The position numbers and the translations under genes are program-made. A stretch of DNA of 64,000 nt from positions 124,001 to 188,000 of the forward strand of contig NZ_NMUN01000005.1 of assembly GCF_002812725.1 (NCBI RefSeq), read 5' to 3'. The stretch's first letter is position 1, and each line of letters starts with the position of its first letter. This DNA comes from Microbacterium sp. BR1 (GTDB taxonomy: Bacteria; Actinomycetota; Actinomycetes; Actinomycetales; Microbacteriaceae). The notes beneath the pieces were generated by a model, which saw only the letters and a list, made by a program, of their open reading frames with translations, ran no database searches and was not told the origin of the DNA. Below, piece by piece: positions 1 to 6,585 of the stretch.

Positions 1-1
1 C

Positions 2-241
2 GTCCGCGAGTGGGTGCTGCTCGGCGAAATCGCGTTCTGGGCCGGCACCGCGCTCGGAATCTGGGCGATCGTGCAGGGCATCGTCGCGATCGTGAAGCGT
101 CGCGGGCGCGGCACGGGCATCGCGGCGGTCGCGGTCGCCGTCGTCGCCCTGTTCATCTTCCTGACGGTCGTCTACGGAGCAGGCATCGCGGGCATCGCCA
201 CGGGCCCGAGCATGACGTCGGGTTCCGGCATCGGCGCCTGA
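2..241 (+). CDS. Small membrane protein, C-terminal part (5' end outside window)
   Basis: The reading frame is open from the first bases of the window and stops at 239-241, leaving 79 residues. Two hydrophobic segments are visible (about residues 7-27 and 39-62), separated by a short basic loop (KRRGRG), followed by a Gly/Ser-rich tail. This is the layout of DUF4190-like two-helix membrane proteins that are common in actinobacteria. An internal GTG at 14 could be a start, but the frame continues upstream without a stop, so I treat the gene as truncated by the window edge. Function unknown. It converges on pth across a hairpin and a tandem repeat. Confidence 0.6.
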   Translation, partial: VREWVLLGEIAFWAGTALGIWAIVQGIVAIVKRRGRGTGIAAVAVAVVALFIFLTVVYGAGIAGIATGPSMTSGSGIGA

Positions 242-277
242 CCCCCGGAAGCTCACCGCTCGGGGCGCCAGAATCTC

Positions 278-305
278 GTTGGGGCGCGGGCTGCCACGCC
301 CCAAC
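278..305. terminator. GC-rich hairpin between convergent genes
   Basis: GTTGGGGCG (278-286) and CGCCCCAAC (297-305) form a perfect 9-bp stem with a 10-base loop just after the end of the membrane protein gene. There is no U-run, as is usual in high-GC actinobacteria. A role as terminator is inferred from position. Confidence 0.5.
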
Positions 306-313
306 GGGCGTCC

Positions 314-475
314 GACGCCCCGGGCCAGAGAGGGACGGCGCCGCGCGCCGGAAAGGGCCGACGCCCCGGGCCAGAGAGGGACGGCGCCGCGCGCCGGAAA
401 GGGACGACGCCCCGGGCCGGAAAGGGCCGACGCCCCGGGCCAGAAAGGGGACGGCGCCGCGCGCCGCAAGACGGC
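314..475. repeat. GC-rich tandem repeat, 46-bp period
   Basis: Units starting with GACGCCCCGGGCC begin at 314, 360, 406 and 429. The first two steps are 46 bp and the last is 23 bp, so one copy is a half unit. Each 46-bp unit alternates a GACGCCCCGGGCCAGAGAGGG block with a related ACGGCGCCGCGCGCCGGAAAGGG block. The array fills the space between the left-edge gene and pth and runs right up to the pth stop codon. It codes for nothing evident. Confidence 0.85.
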
Positions 476-1059
476 TACTCCCGTGGGGCGTGGAAGCGCT
501 GCTGCGCGGCGAGCAGGCCCTCGCCGACGACGAGTTCGACCGCATCCGCCGCATCACCGATCAGCAGGGGCAGCTGCGCCCGTTCGGTCGTGCCGAACGG
601 ATCGAGGACCCAGTCCGCGGCATCCTGACGCCCCGGCGGGCGCCCGATCCCCACGCGAACGCGCGTGAACTCCGGCGTATCCAGCGCCTTCGCGACATCG
701 CGAACACCGTTATGACCTCCGTGCCCGCCGCCGATCTTGAGCTTTATCGTGTCGAACGGGATGTCGAGCTCATCGTGAACGACGATGATCCGCTCGGGAT
801 CGATCCCGAAGAATGCCGCGAGTCCCGAGACGGGTCCGCCCGAGACATTCATGAACGAGTTCGGCTTCGCCAGCACGAGCTTCGGCCGACCCGGCGCGAG
901 CCACGTCTCCGCCACACGTGCGTTCGCACGGTGGGACCTGAATGTGGCACCTCGCCGGCGCGCGAGCTCGTCGACGACCATCTGCCCGACGTTGTGGCGG
1001 GTGCTCTCATAGCGCGGCCCGGGGTTGCCGAGCCCCACCACCAACCAGGCGTCAGCCAC
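475..1059 (-). CDS. pth: Peptidyl-tRNA hydrolase
   Basis: Cleaves the ester bond of peptidyl-tRNAs released from stalled ribosomes, recycling tRNA in the cytosol. The N-terminus LVVGLGNPGPRY, the RHNVGQMV segment carrying the catalytic His, and KPNSFMNVSG are hallmarks of the bacterial Pth family. The GTG at 1059 is chosen because a GAGGGAG ribosome binding site sits 5 bases upstream and the 194-residue product matches the usual Pth length. A GTG two codons earlier (1065) is possible. It lies 93 bp downstream of rplY on the same strand, the common rplY-pth pairing, with a hairpin between. The end of the gene abuts the 314-475 repeat. Confidence 0.95.
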   Translation of the reverse strand: MADAWLVVGLGNPGPRYESTRHNVGQMVVDELARRRGATFRSHRANARVAETWLAPGRPKLVLAKPNSFMNVSGGPVSGLAAFFGIDPERIIVVHDELDIPFDTIKLKIGGGHGGHNGVRDVAKALDTPEFTRVRVGIGRPPGRQDAADWVLDPFGTTERAQLPLLIGDAADAVELVVGEGLLAAQQRFHAPRE

Positions 1060-1094
1060 GTCCACTCCCTCACTCGTCGGATTCGCTCCACGCA

Positions 1095-1133
1095 CGGAGC
1101 CCGCCCCCACCGTATCGGCGAGAACGGGCTCCG
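1095..1133 (-). terminator. Hairpin between rplY and pth
   Basis: CGGAGCCCG (1095-1103) pairs perfectly with CGGGCTCCG (1125-1133). With no U-run it could be an attenuator that lowers pth expression relative to rplY or an RNA processing site. Function is inferred from position only. Confidence 0.4.
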
Positions 1134-1152
1134 GTTGCGCAGTGCGCGGTGC

Positions 1153-1794
1153 TTACTCGGCGGACTCTTCCGTGGCCTCTTCGGCCTGCTCGGCCGCAAC
1201 GGCGGCGTCGGCCTCGGCGATCTCTTCCTCGGCCGCGAGGGTCGAGGCGGGGACCGAGATCGCGACGATCAGCATCTCGGGGGTGCCAGCGAGCGTAGCG
1301 CCACGGGGCAGCTTCAGATCGGCGGCCGTGATGTGCGTGCCATCCTCGAGTCCCTCGACGTCGACCTCGATCGACTGCGGGATGTGGGTGGCCTCGACCT
1401 CGAGCGACACGGTGTTGTTGTCGAGGTTGACGATCGTTCCGGGGAAGGGCTCACCGACGACATTGATGGGCACGTCGACCTGGATCTTCTCGCCCTTCTT
1501 CACGACGAGCAGGTCGATGTGCTCGATGATCTGGTGCACGGGATCCTTCTGGACGTCCTTGACGAGCGCCAGCTGCTGGGTGCCTTCGACATCGAGCTCG
1601 AGCACCGCGTTGGCGCGCCGCAGCAGCAGCGCGACCTGGTGGCCCGGAAGCGCGACGTGGACGGGGTCTTCGCCGTGACCGTAGATGACGGCCGGGATCT
1701 TGCCCGCGGCGCGCAGGCGACGGGCGAAGCCCTTACCGAAGCTGGTGCGAAGCGCGGCGTGGACCTTCGTGTCGTCCTTTTTGTCTTCCGACAT
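1153..1794 (-). CDS. rplY: 50S ribosomal protein L25 / general stress protein Ctc
   Basis: A 5S-rRNA-binding ribosomal protein of the long TL5/CTC type. The N-terminal L25 domain is visible as TSFGKGFARRLRAAGKIPAVIYGHG (about residues 13-37), followed by the beta-rich CTC domain (DVPINVVGEPFPGTIVN). An acidic Ala/Glu-rich tail follows (EEEIAEADAAVAAEQAEEA, about the last 25 residues), typical of actinobacterial members. The start at ATG 1794 (MSEDKKDD) follows AAGGAGA with good spacing; three earlier in-frame codons are not needed. At 213 residues the length is normal for this form. First gene of the rplY-pth pair. Confidence 0.95.
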   Translation of the reverse strand: MSEDKKDDTKVHAALRTSFGKGFARRLRAAGKIPAVIYGHGEDPVHVALPGHQVALLLRRANAVLELDVEGTQQLALVKDVQKDPVHQIIEHIDLLVVKKGEKIQVDVPINVVGEPFPGTIVNLDNNTVSLEVEATHIPQSIEVDVEGLEDGTHITAADLKLPRGATLAGTPEMLIVAISVPASTLAAEEEIAEADAAVAAEQAEEATEESAE

Positions 1795-1973
1795 GATGAT
1801 TCTCCTTGTGGGCACACGACGGATGCGTCGCGTAGGTCTGGGGTTCTCGACTCAAACGCCTACGCGGGAGGAGTGCCACCGGGGCCCACATCGCCACGTC
1901 GATCACGGATGCCTCGCTCAGCCGGACGGCCGCACGACGACATCCCTCGCCGAGGGTGAACACCATCCTACCG

Positions 1974-1988
1974 GAGTTGCCTGTAGCG
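1974..1988. repeat. 15-bp word shared with the 5.75-kb palindrome
   Basis: GAGTTGCCTGTAGCG at 1974-1988 recurs exactly at 5769-5783, inside a large palindrome between two other genes. At this site the flanking palindrome is absent, so it looks like a remnant or a shared core of an intergenic repeat family. Confidence 0.5.
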
Positions 1989-2040
1989 TGAATACACCTG
2001 GCCCGACCACCCACGGCCCGAACCATCACCGGAGCAGATC

Positions 2041-2166
2041 ATGATCGACGGCGTCCTTCTCTCTCACGTCCTCCTCTGGTCGATCGGAGCGCTCACCGTC
2101 ATCGGCGCCGTCCTGACGGCCGGTGCGTTCTGGTCCATGGGCCGCTCCGGCTACCGCAAGGACTGA
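2041..2166 (+). CDS. 41-residue single-helix membrane protein
   Basis: An ATG at 2041 follows a GGAG ribosome binding site (ACCGGAGCAGATC) and opens a 41-codon frame ending TGA at 2164-2166. The product begins MIDGVLLSHVLLW, has one strongly hydrophobic helix of about 25 residues, and ends in a short basic tail (GRSGYRKD). The ribosome binding site, the clean membrane-helix pattern and the position upstream of gnd support a real gene. No function can be assigned. Confidence 0.6.
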   Translation: MIDGVLLSHVLLWSIGALTVIGAVLTAGAFWSMGRSGYRKD

Positions 2167-2336
2167 CCCCGACCGCGCGGCCGAGTGCGCCGGACTCCGG
2201 CGAGGCCGCGGGATGTCGGCGAGCCCGTCGAACATCGACGGTCGGAGAGCGGATGAATCGACGACAACGGGCACTCTCGCCGGTCGACCGGCGCGATAGC
2301 CTGGAACCCTCCCCTCTTGTAACGCAAGGAGCGCGC

Positions 2337-3926
2337 GTGTCGCAGAACGATCCGTCCCCGCAGGTCAACACCTCGACCGACCGGGAGGACTCCCCCGGTT
2401 CGGCGCCGGAGCACGAGGGCGCCCCTCGACCCGAAGACGTCACGCGCGAGACATCCACCCCCACGGGCCCGGGTGAGGGCGGCGCAGCGGTCGCGAACAT
2501 CGGCGTCGTCGGCCTCGCCGTCATGGGATCGAACCTCGCCCGCAACCTCGCCCGCCGCGAGGGCAACACGGTCGCGATCTACAACCGCAGCCACGACAAG
2601 ACCGAACACCTGGCGGCGACGCACCCCGAGGCGGGCTTCGTCCCGACCTTCGACTACTCCGGGTTCGCCGCATCTCTCCAGAAGCCGCGCGCCGCGCTCA
2701 TCATGGTCAAGGCGGGCGGGCCGACGGATGCCGTGATCGATGAGCTGGTCAAGGTGTTCGAGCCGGGCGACATCATCATCGACGGCGGGAACTCGCTGTT
2801 CACCGACACGATCCGCCGCGAGCGCGCCGTGCGCGAGACGGGCATCAATTTCGTCGGCATGGGCGTTTCGGGTGGCGAGGAGGGTGCCCTCGAGGGTCCG
2901 TCCCTCATGCCCGGTGGTTCGGACGAGTCGTGGGTCACGCTCGGTCCGATCCTGCGCTCGATCGCCGCGGTCGCCGAGGGAGAGCCGTGCGTGACGCACA
3001 TCGGCCACGACGGTGCGGGGCACTTCGTGAAGATGGTGCACAACGGCATCGAGTACGCCGACATGCAGCTCATCGCCGAGGCCTACGACCTGATCCGCCG
3101 CGGCACGGGCAAGTCCCCCGCCGAGATCGCCGACGTGTTCGCCGAGTGGAACACCGGCGAGCTCGAGTCCTACCTCATCGAGATCACCTCCGAGGTGCTG
3201 CGCCAGGTCGACCTCGACACCGGCAAACCGCTCGTCGACGTGATCCTCGACCAGGCCGGGGCCAAGGGCACCGGTGCGTGGACGGTTCAGACGGCCCTCG
3301 ACCTCGGGGTCCCCGTCTCGGGCATCGCCGAGGCGACGTTCGCGCGCTCGCTGTCATCGCACCCCGAGCAGCGGTCGGTCGCCCGCGACCTGCCGGGTGC
3401 GGAAGAAGAACTCGAGCTCGAGGACGAGGACGCGTTCATCGAGGACGTACGCCTCGCGCTCTTCGCCTCGAAGATCGTGGCGTACTCGCAGGGCTTCGAC
3501 GAGATCCGTGCGGGCGCCGCCGAGTACGACTGGCAGATCGACCTCGGTGCCGTCTCGAAGATCTGGCGTGCGGGATGCATCATCCGCGCGCAGTTCCTCA
3601 ACCGGATCGCGGATGCCTACGCCGAGACTCCCGACCTGCCGGTCCTGCTCACGGCGCCGTACTTCGTCGACGCGCTCACCCGCGCCCAGGGCGCGTGGCG
3701 CCGGATCGTCTCCGCGGCCGCGACCGCGGGCATCCCCGCTCCCGCCTTCTCGTCCTCGCTGGCGTACTACGACGGACTGCGAGCGGAACGCCTGCCGGCC
3801 GCGCTCATCCAGGGTCAGCGCGACTTCTTCGGCGCGCACACCTACAAGCGCGTGGACAAGCCCGGCACGTTCCACACGCTGTGGTCGGGAGACCGCACCG
3901 AGGTCGAAGCGACCGACACGCACTGA
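2337..3926 (+). CDS. gnd: 6-phosphogluconate dehydrogenase (decarboxylating)
   Basis: Oxidises 6-phosphogluconate to ribulose 5-phosphate with NADP+ in the oxidative pentose phosphate pathway. The Rossmann motif is NIGVVGLAVMGSNLARN (from about residue 54), followed by IIIDGGNSLFTDT, the substrate-binding GVSGGEEGA loop, KMVHNGIEY and the family signature AGAKGTGAWTVQTALDLG. Start is GTG 2337, five bases after AAGGAG; an upstream in-frame ATG (2253) lacks a ribosome binding site. The 529-residue product is longer than the usual 470-485 because of an acidic, low-complexity N-terminal extension of about 50 residues before the Rossmann fold. Confidence 0.95.
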   Translation: MSQNDPSPQVNTSTDREDSPGSAPEHEGAPRPEDVTRETSTPTGPGEGGAAVANIGVVGLAVMGSNLARNLARREGNTVAIYNRSHDKTEHLAATHPEAGFVPTFDYSGFAASLQKPRAALIMVKAGGPTDAVIDELVKVFEPGDIIIDGGNSLFTDTIRRERAVRETGINFVGMGVSGGEEGALEGPSLMPGGSDESWVTLGPILRSIAAVAEGEPCVTHIGHDGAGHFVKMVHNGIEYADMQLIAEAYDLIRRGTGKSPAEIADVFAEWNTGELESYLIEITSEVLRQVDLDTGKPLVDVILDQAGAKGTGAWTVQTALDLGVPVSGIAEATFARSLSSHPEQRSVARDLPGAEEELELEDEDAFIEDVRLALFASKIVAYSQGFDEIRAGAAEYDWQIDLGAVSKIWRAGCIIRAQFLNRIADAYAETPDLPVLLTAPYFVDALTRAQGAWRRIVSAAATAGIPAPAFSSSLAYYDGLRAERLPAALIQGQRDFFGAHTYKRVDKPGTFHTLWSGDRTEVEATDTH

Positions 3927-3939
3927 GCCGGGCCGCCCT

Positions 3940-4290
3940 CTATTGAGCAAGGACTCCGAGGGCGAGGACCGAGAAGACGCCGACCGTCGTCCCGAGGACT
4001 CCGGCGGCGGCTGCGACGACGGCGAGAAGCGGCGTCGGTCGCAGCTGGCGTCGCGCGATCGCGATCGACACGCATCCCAGTACGAGACCGACGGGCGCGA
4101 CGACGACGGATAGGACGAGCGCCAGGATCGTCAGGATGCTCGTCGAGCCCCAGTCGATCGTCCGATCCGGCGTCGTCGGAGCCGCATCATCCGGTTCGTC
4201 CTGCGTCCATCGCAGCCCGTTCCACCAGTGGAGCGTCCCGCGGCCGTCGAGATACCAACCGGGTGCCGCGGCTTTCTCGGGCGGCGACAT
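3940..4290 (-). CDS. DUF2510 domain membrane protein
   Basis: The N-terminus carries the DUF2510 signature PGWYLDGRGTLHWWNGLRWT (about residues 10-29), a short Trp-rich motif found on many actinobacterial membrane proteins. A hydrophilic linker and two hydrophobic segments follow (about residues 52-78 and 88-114), as in the DUF4190 layout. The start at ATG 4290 is next to AGGAGG (spacing only two to three bases, so it could be slightly different). The gene converges on gnd, 13 bp away. No catalytic residues are visible; function unknown. Confidence 0.7.
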   Translation of the reverse strand: MSPPEKAAAPGWYLDGRGTLHWWNGLRWTQDEPDDAAPTTPDRTIDWGSTSILTILALVLSVVVAPVGLVLGCVSIAIARRQLRPTPLLAVVAAAAGVLGTTVGVFSVLALGVLAQ

Positions 4291-4338
4291 GGCCTCCTCG
4301 CCACGGCGCCGACCGTTCGGCCGAGCGCTACGTATAAA

Positions 4339-4385
4339 TAGCACATGCAGATGCTACTCATAAGTCTGTAGATACATAAGTAGCA
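4339..4385. promoter_or_regulatory. AT-rich palindromic operator/promoter region of the XRE gene
   Basis: A conspicuously AT-rich island lies between the divergent DUF2510 and XRE genes. TAGCA (4339-4343) mirrors TGCTA (4352-4356), and TGCTACT (4352-4358) mirrors AGTAGCA (4379-4385), so the middle half-site is shared by two overlapping inverted repeats. TATAAAT (4333-4339) and GATACAT could act as -10 elements. The layout suits autoregulation by the adjacent small HTH protein; binding is inferred. Confidence 0.55.
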
Positions 4386-4395
4386 ACGGATCACC

Positions 4396-4668
4396 GTGGA
4401 AGGCGTGATCGGTGACCTTCAGACGACGATTGGTCACAATCTCCGACGCCATCGCGAGACCCTCGGCCTCTCTCAAGAGCAGTTCGCCGAACTCCTCGGA
4501 GTGCACCGCACGTATATGGGGGCGGTCGAGCGCGGCGAGCGCAACATGACCCTTCAGACGGTCGAGCGCCTCGCCGAGCAGTTGCACCTCGACGCGCTCT
4601 CCCTGATGGAGGCGCCGCTCACGCGCCCGGTGCACACGCCGCGCCGCGCCGGACGCCGCAGCGCCTGA
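4396..4668 (+). CDS. XRE/Cro-family small HTH regulator
   Basis: A 90-residue protein that is almost entirely one helix-turn-helix domain: LRRHRETLGLSQEQFAELLG, then VHRTYMGAVERGERNMTLQTVERLAEQL, ending in a basic Pro/Arg tail. The pattern S-Q-E..A...G..R.Y....ERG.RN.T resembles controller (C) proteins of restriction-modification systems and Cro/C1-type regulators. No restriction or methylase gene lies nearby. GTG 4396 is used as start; GTG 4405 is an alternative. The overlapping inverted repeats immediately upstream suggest it binds its own promoter. Confidence 0.8.
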   Translation: MEGVIGDLQTTIGHNLRRHRETLGLSQEQFAELLGVHRTYMGAVERGERNMTLQTVERLAEQLHLDALSLMEAPLTRPVHTPRRAGRRSA

Positions 4669-4705
4669 CTGTCATTCGGGAACTCGCCGGGGTAGCGTCG
4701 GGCAC

Positions 4706-5692
4706 ATGCGTGTGCTCTTCATCGGCGGAACCGGAACCATCAGCGCGGCCTGCGTACGTGCCGCGATCGACGCGGGACACGAGGTCAGCGTGCTCAACCG
4801 CGGCTCGGGACGACGTCCACTGCCGCCGGAGGTGCGCGAGATCGTGGGCGACATCCGCGACGAGGACGCCACGCGCGCGGCGCTCGGTGGCGCGTCTTTC
4901 GATGTCGTCGCGGACTTCCTGTCGTTCACTCCCGAGCATGTCGCGACGGCCCTGCGGCTGGTCGAGGGACGCACCGGGCAGTACATCTTCATCAGCTCCG
5001 CGTCGGCGTACGACAAACCGCCCCGGCACCTGCCCGTGACGGAGTCCACTCCCCTCCGCAACCCGTTCTGGAAGTACTCGCGCGACAAGATCGCCTGCGA
5101 GGACGTGCTCGTCGGCGCATACCGCGACCGGGGGCTGCCGGTGACGATCGTCCGCCCGTCGCACACCTACGATCACGCACTGTTGCCGACGATGGGCGCA
5201 TGGACCGACATCGCCCGGATGCGCGCGGGCAGGCCCGTCGTGGTGCACGGCGACGGCACGAGTCTCTGGACACTGACCCACAGCGACGATTTCGCCGTCG
5301 CCTTCACGGGTCTGCTCGGCGCGCCCGAGGCGATCGGTGAGGCATACACGATCACCGGCGATCACGCACCGACGTGGGATCAGATCTACGGATGGCTCGC
5401 GCGGGCCGCGGGCGTCGCGGAACCGCGACTCGTGCACATCGCGTCCGAGACGATCGCGGCGTTCCGCCCCGATCTGGGCCCGGGGCTCGTCGGCGACAAG
5501 GCGCACTCCATGGTCTTCGACAACGCGAAGATCCGAGCCCTCGTGCCCGAATTCCGCACGACGGTGACGTTCGACGAGGGTGCGCGACGCATCCTGAACC
5601 ACTACGACGCGAACCCCGGGTTGCAGATCGTCGACGCCGAGTTGGACGCCGCATTCGACCGCATGGTCGAGCACGCGGACTCGGCCGGCTAG
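4706..5692 (+). CDS. NAD-dependent epimerase/dehydratase family protein (extended SDR)
   Basis: 328 residues with an N-terminal dinucleotide-binding motif, VLFIGGTGTISAACVRAA (residues 3-20), an aspartate-containing GDIRDEDA strand, and a central ISSASAYDKP segment in place of the classic S..S-YxxxK site. It resembles the atypical extended SDR / CSP41-like epimerase group acting on nucleotide sugars or related compounds. The catalytic Tyr and Lys are not in perfect YxxxK spacing, so catalysis is uncertain. The start ATG is 37 bp after the XRE gene stop. The substrate cannot be inferred. Confidence 0.8.
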   Translation: MRVLFIGGTGTISAACVRAAIDAGHEVSVLNRGSGRRPLPPEVREIVGDIRDEDATRAALGGASFDVVADFLSFTPEHVATALRLVEGRTGQYIFISSASAYDKPPRHLPVTESTPLRNPFWKYSRDKIACEDVLVGAYRDRGLPVTIVRPSHTYDHALLPTMGAWTDIARMRAGRPVVVHGDGTSLWTLTHSDDFAVAFTGLLGAPEAIGEAYTITGDHAPTWDQIYGWLARAAGVAEPRLVHIASETIAAFRPDLGPGLVGDKAHSMVFDNAKIRALVPEFRTTVTFDEGARRILNHYDANPGLQIVDAELDAAFDRMVEHADSAG

Positions 5693-5746
5693 GAGCACCG
5701 GTCCCGGCTGTACCCTCCCGCCGAAGTGGGACAAGCCCCACGACGA

Positions 5747-5797
5747 TGTCCCACTTTCCCTCGCAAAGAGTTGCCTGTAGCGAGCGAAAGTGGGACA
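5747..5797. repeat. Large intergenic palindrome (18-bp arms), possible bidirectional terminator
   Basis: TGTCCCACTTTCCCTCGC (5747-5764) is complementary to GCGAGCGAAAGTGGGACA (5780-5797) at 17 of 18 positions, with a 15-base loop. A further copy of AAGTGGGACA lies at 5724-5733. The loop and right arm contain GAGTTGCCTGTAGCG, also present at 1974-1988. It sits between two convergent genes, so it may terminate both, but its length and shared core suggest a REP-like interspersed element. Confidence 0.75.
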
Positions 5798-5829
5798 CAC
5801 GCCCCGAAAAGGGGGACATGGAGGGCGGG

Positions 5830-6555
5830 TCAGCGCGGGATGTCGCGCACAGCACCCTTTTCGAGCCGCAGCCGACGCTTCGCGCGGCGAGCGACCGCCG
5901 AGTCGTGCGTCACCACGATGAGCGTGAGCCCCGACTGGTGCAGCCCCTCGAGAAGGCGCAGGATCTCGTCCCGCATGCTCTCGTCGAGGTTGCCGGTCGG
6001 CTCGTCGGCGAGGAGCACGCGGGGACGCTTCACGATCGCCCGGGCGATCGCGACGCGCTGCTGCTGGCCTCCCGACAGCTCGCCGGGCCGGTGGTCACCC
6101 CGGTCGCCGAGGCCCACATGACCGAGCGCCTCGGTGACCCGACGCTCGCGCTCCGCACGATCCAGCCCGAGCGGCTCCAGCCCCATGTCGACGTTCTCGT
6201 GCGCCGTCAACGTCGGGAGCAGGTTGAACCCCTGGAACACGAACCCGATCTCGCGCGCCCGCAGCGCACCGAGCTCCGCGTTCGACGCGGACGCCATGTC
6301 CGTGTCGCCGAGCACGACCGACCCCTCGGTGGGGCGATCCAGTGCACCGAGCAGCTGCAGCAGCGTCGATTTGCCGCCACCCGTCGGTCCCTGGATCGTG
6401 ATGAAGTCGCCCTGCTCGATCTCCAGGTCGACATCGTGCAGAGCCCGGACCTGCCGCCCCTTCTGCACGTACGTCTTGCCGACGCCGCTGAGCCGGTAGA
6501 GGACGGATGCCGGGGCATCCGGGTTGGGGTGCGCGCCAGTCTCGATCATGGTCAT
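5830..6555 (-). CDS. ABC transporter ATP-binding protein (MacB/LolD type)
   Basis: Energises an ABC-type exporter or lipoprotein-extracting complex together with the adjacent FtsX-like permease. Walker A GPTGGGKST, Q-loop FVFQGFNLLPTLTAHENV, signature LSGGQQQRVAIARA, Walker B VLLADEPTGNLD and the switch His in VVTHD are all present; the LLADEPTGNLD form is typical of the MacB/LolD/FtsE branch. ATG 6555 is chosen because AGGAG lies 8 bases upstream; an ATG at 6582, 3 bp after the permease gene, is the alternative. It follows the permease in one transcript and is divergent from a two-component system. Confidence 0.9.
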   Translation of the reverse strand: MTMIETGAHPNPDAPASVLYRLSGVGKTYVQKGRQVRALHDVDLEIEQGDFITIQGPTGGGKSTLLQLLGALDRPTEGSVVLGDTDMASASNAELGALRAREIGFVFQGFNLLPTLTAHENVDMGLEPLGLDRAERERRVTEALGHVGLGDRGDHRPGELSGGQQQRVAIARAIVKRPRVLLADEPTGNLDESMRDEILRLLEGLHQSGLTLIVVTHDSAVARRAKRRLRLEKGAVRDIPR

Positions 6556-6585
6556 CGTCTTCTCTCCTGTCGTGTCCGTCATGGA

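Noticed and set aside
314..475. Possible CRISPR array
   Set aside because: Units are contiguous with no variable spacers and no cas genes are nearby; it is a tandem repeat.
10..1959. A 649-codon open frame on the plus strand across pth and rplY
   Set aside because: It is antisense to two clear housekeeping genes, Arg/Gly-rich, and has no family match; high-GC DNA gives many such shadow frames.
1733..2029. 98-codon minus-strand frame upstream of rplY
   Set aside because: Overlaps the rplY N-terminus, shows no domain and no ribosome binding site.
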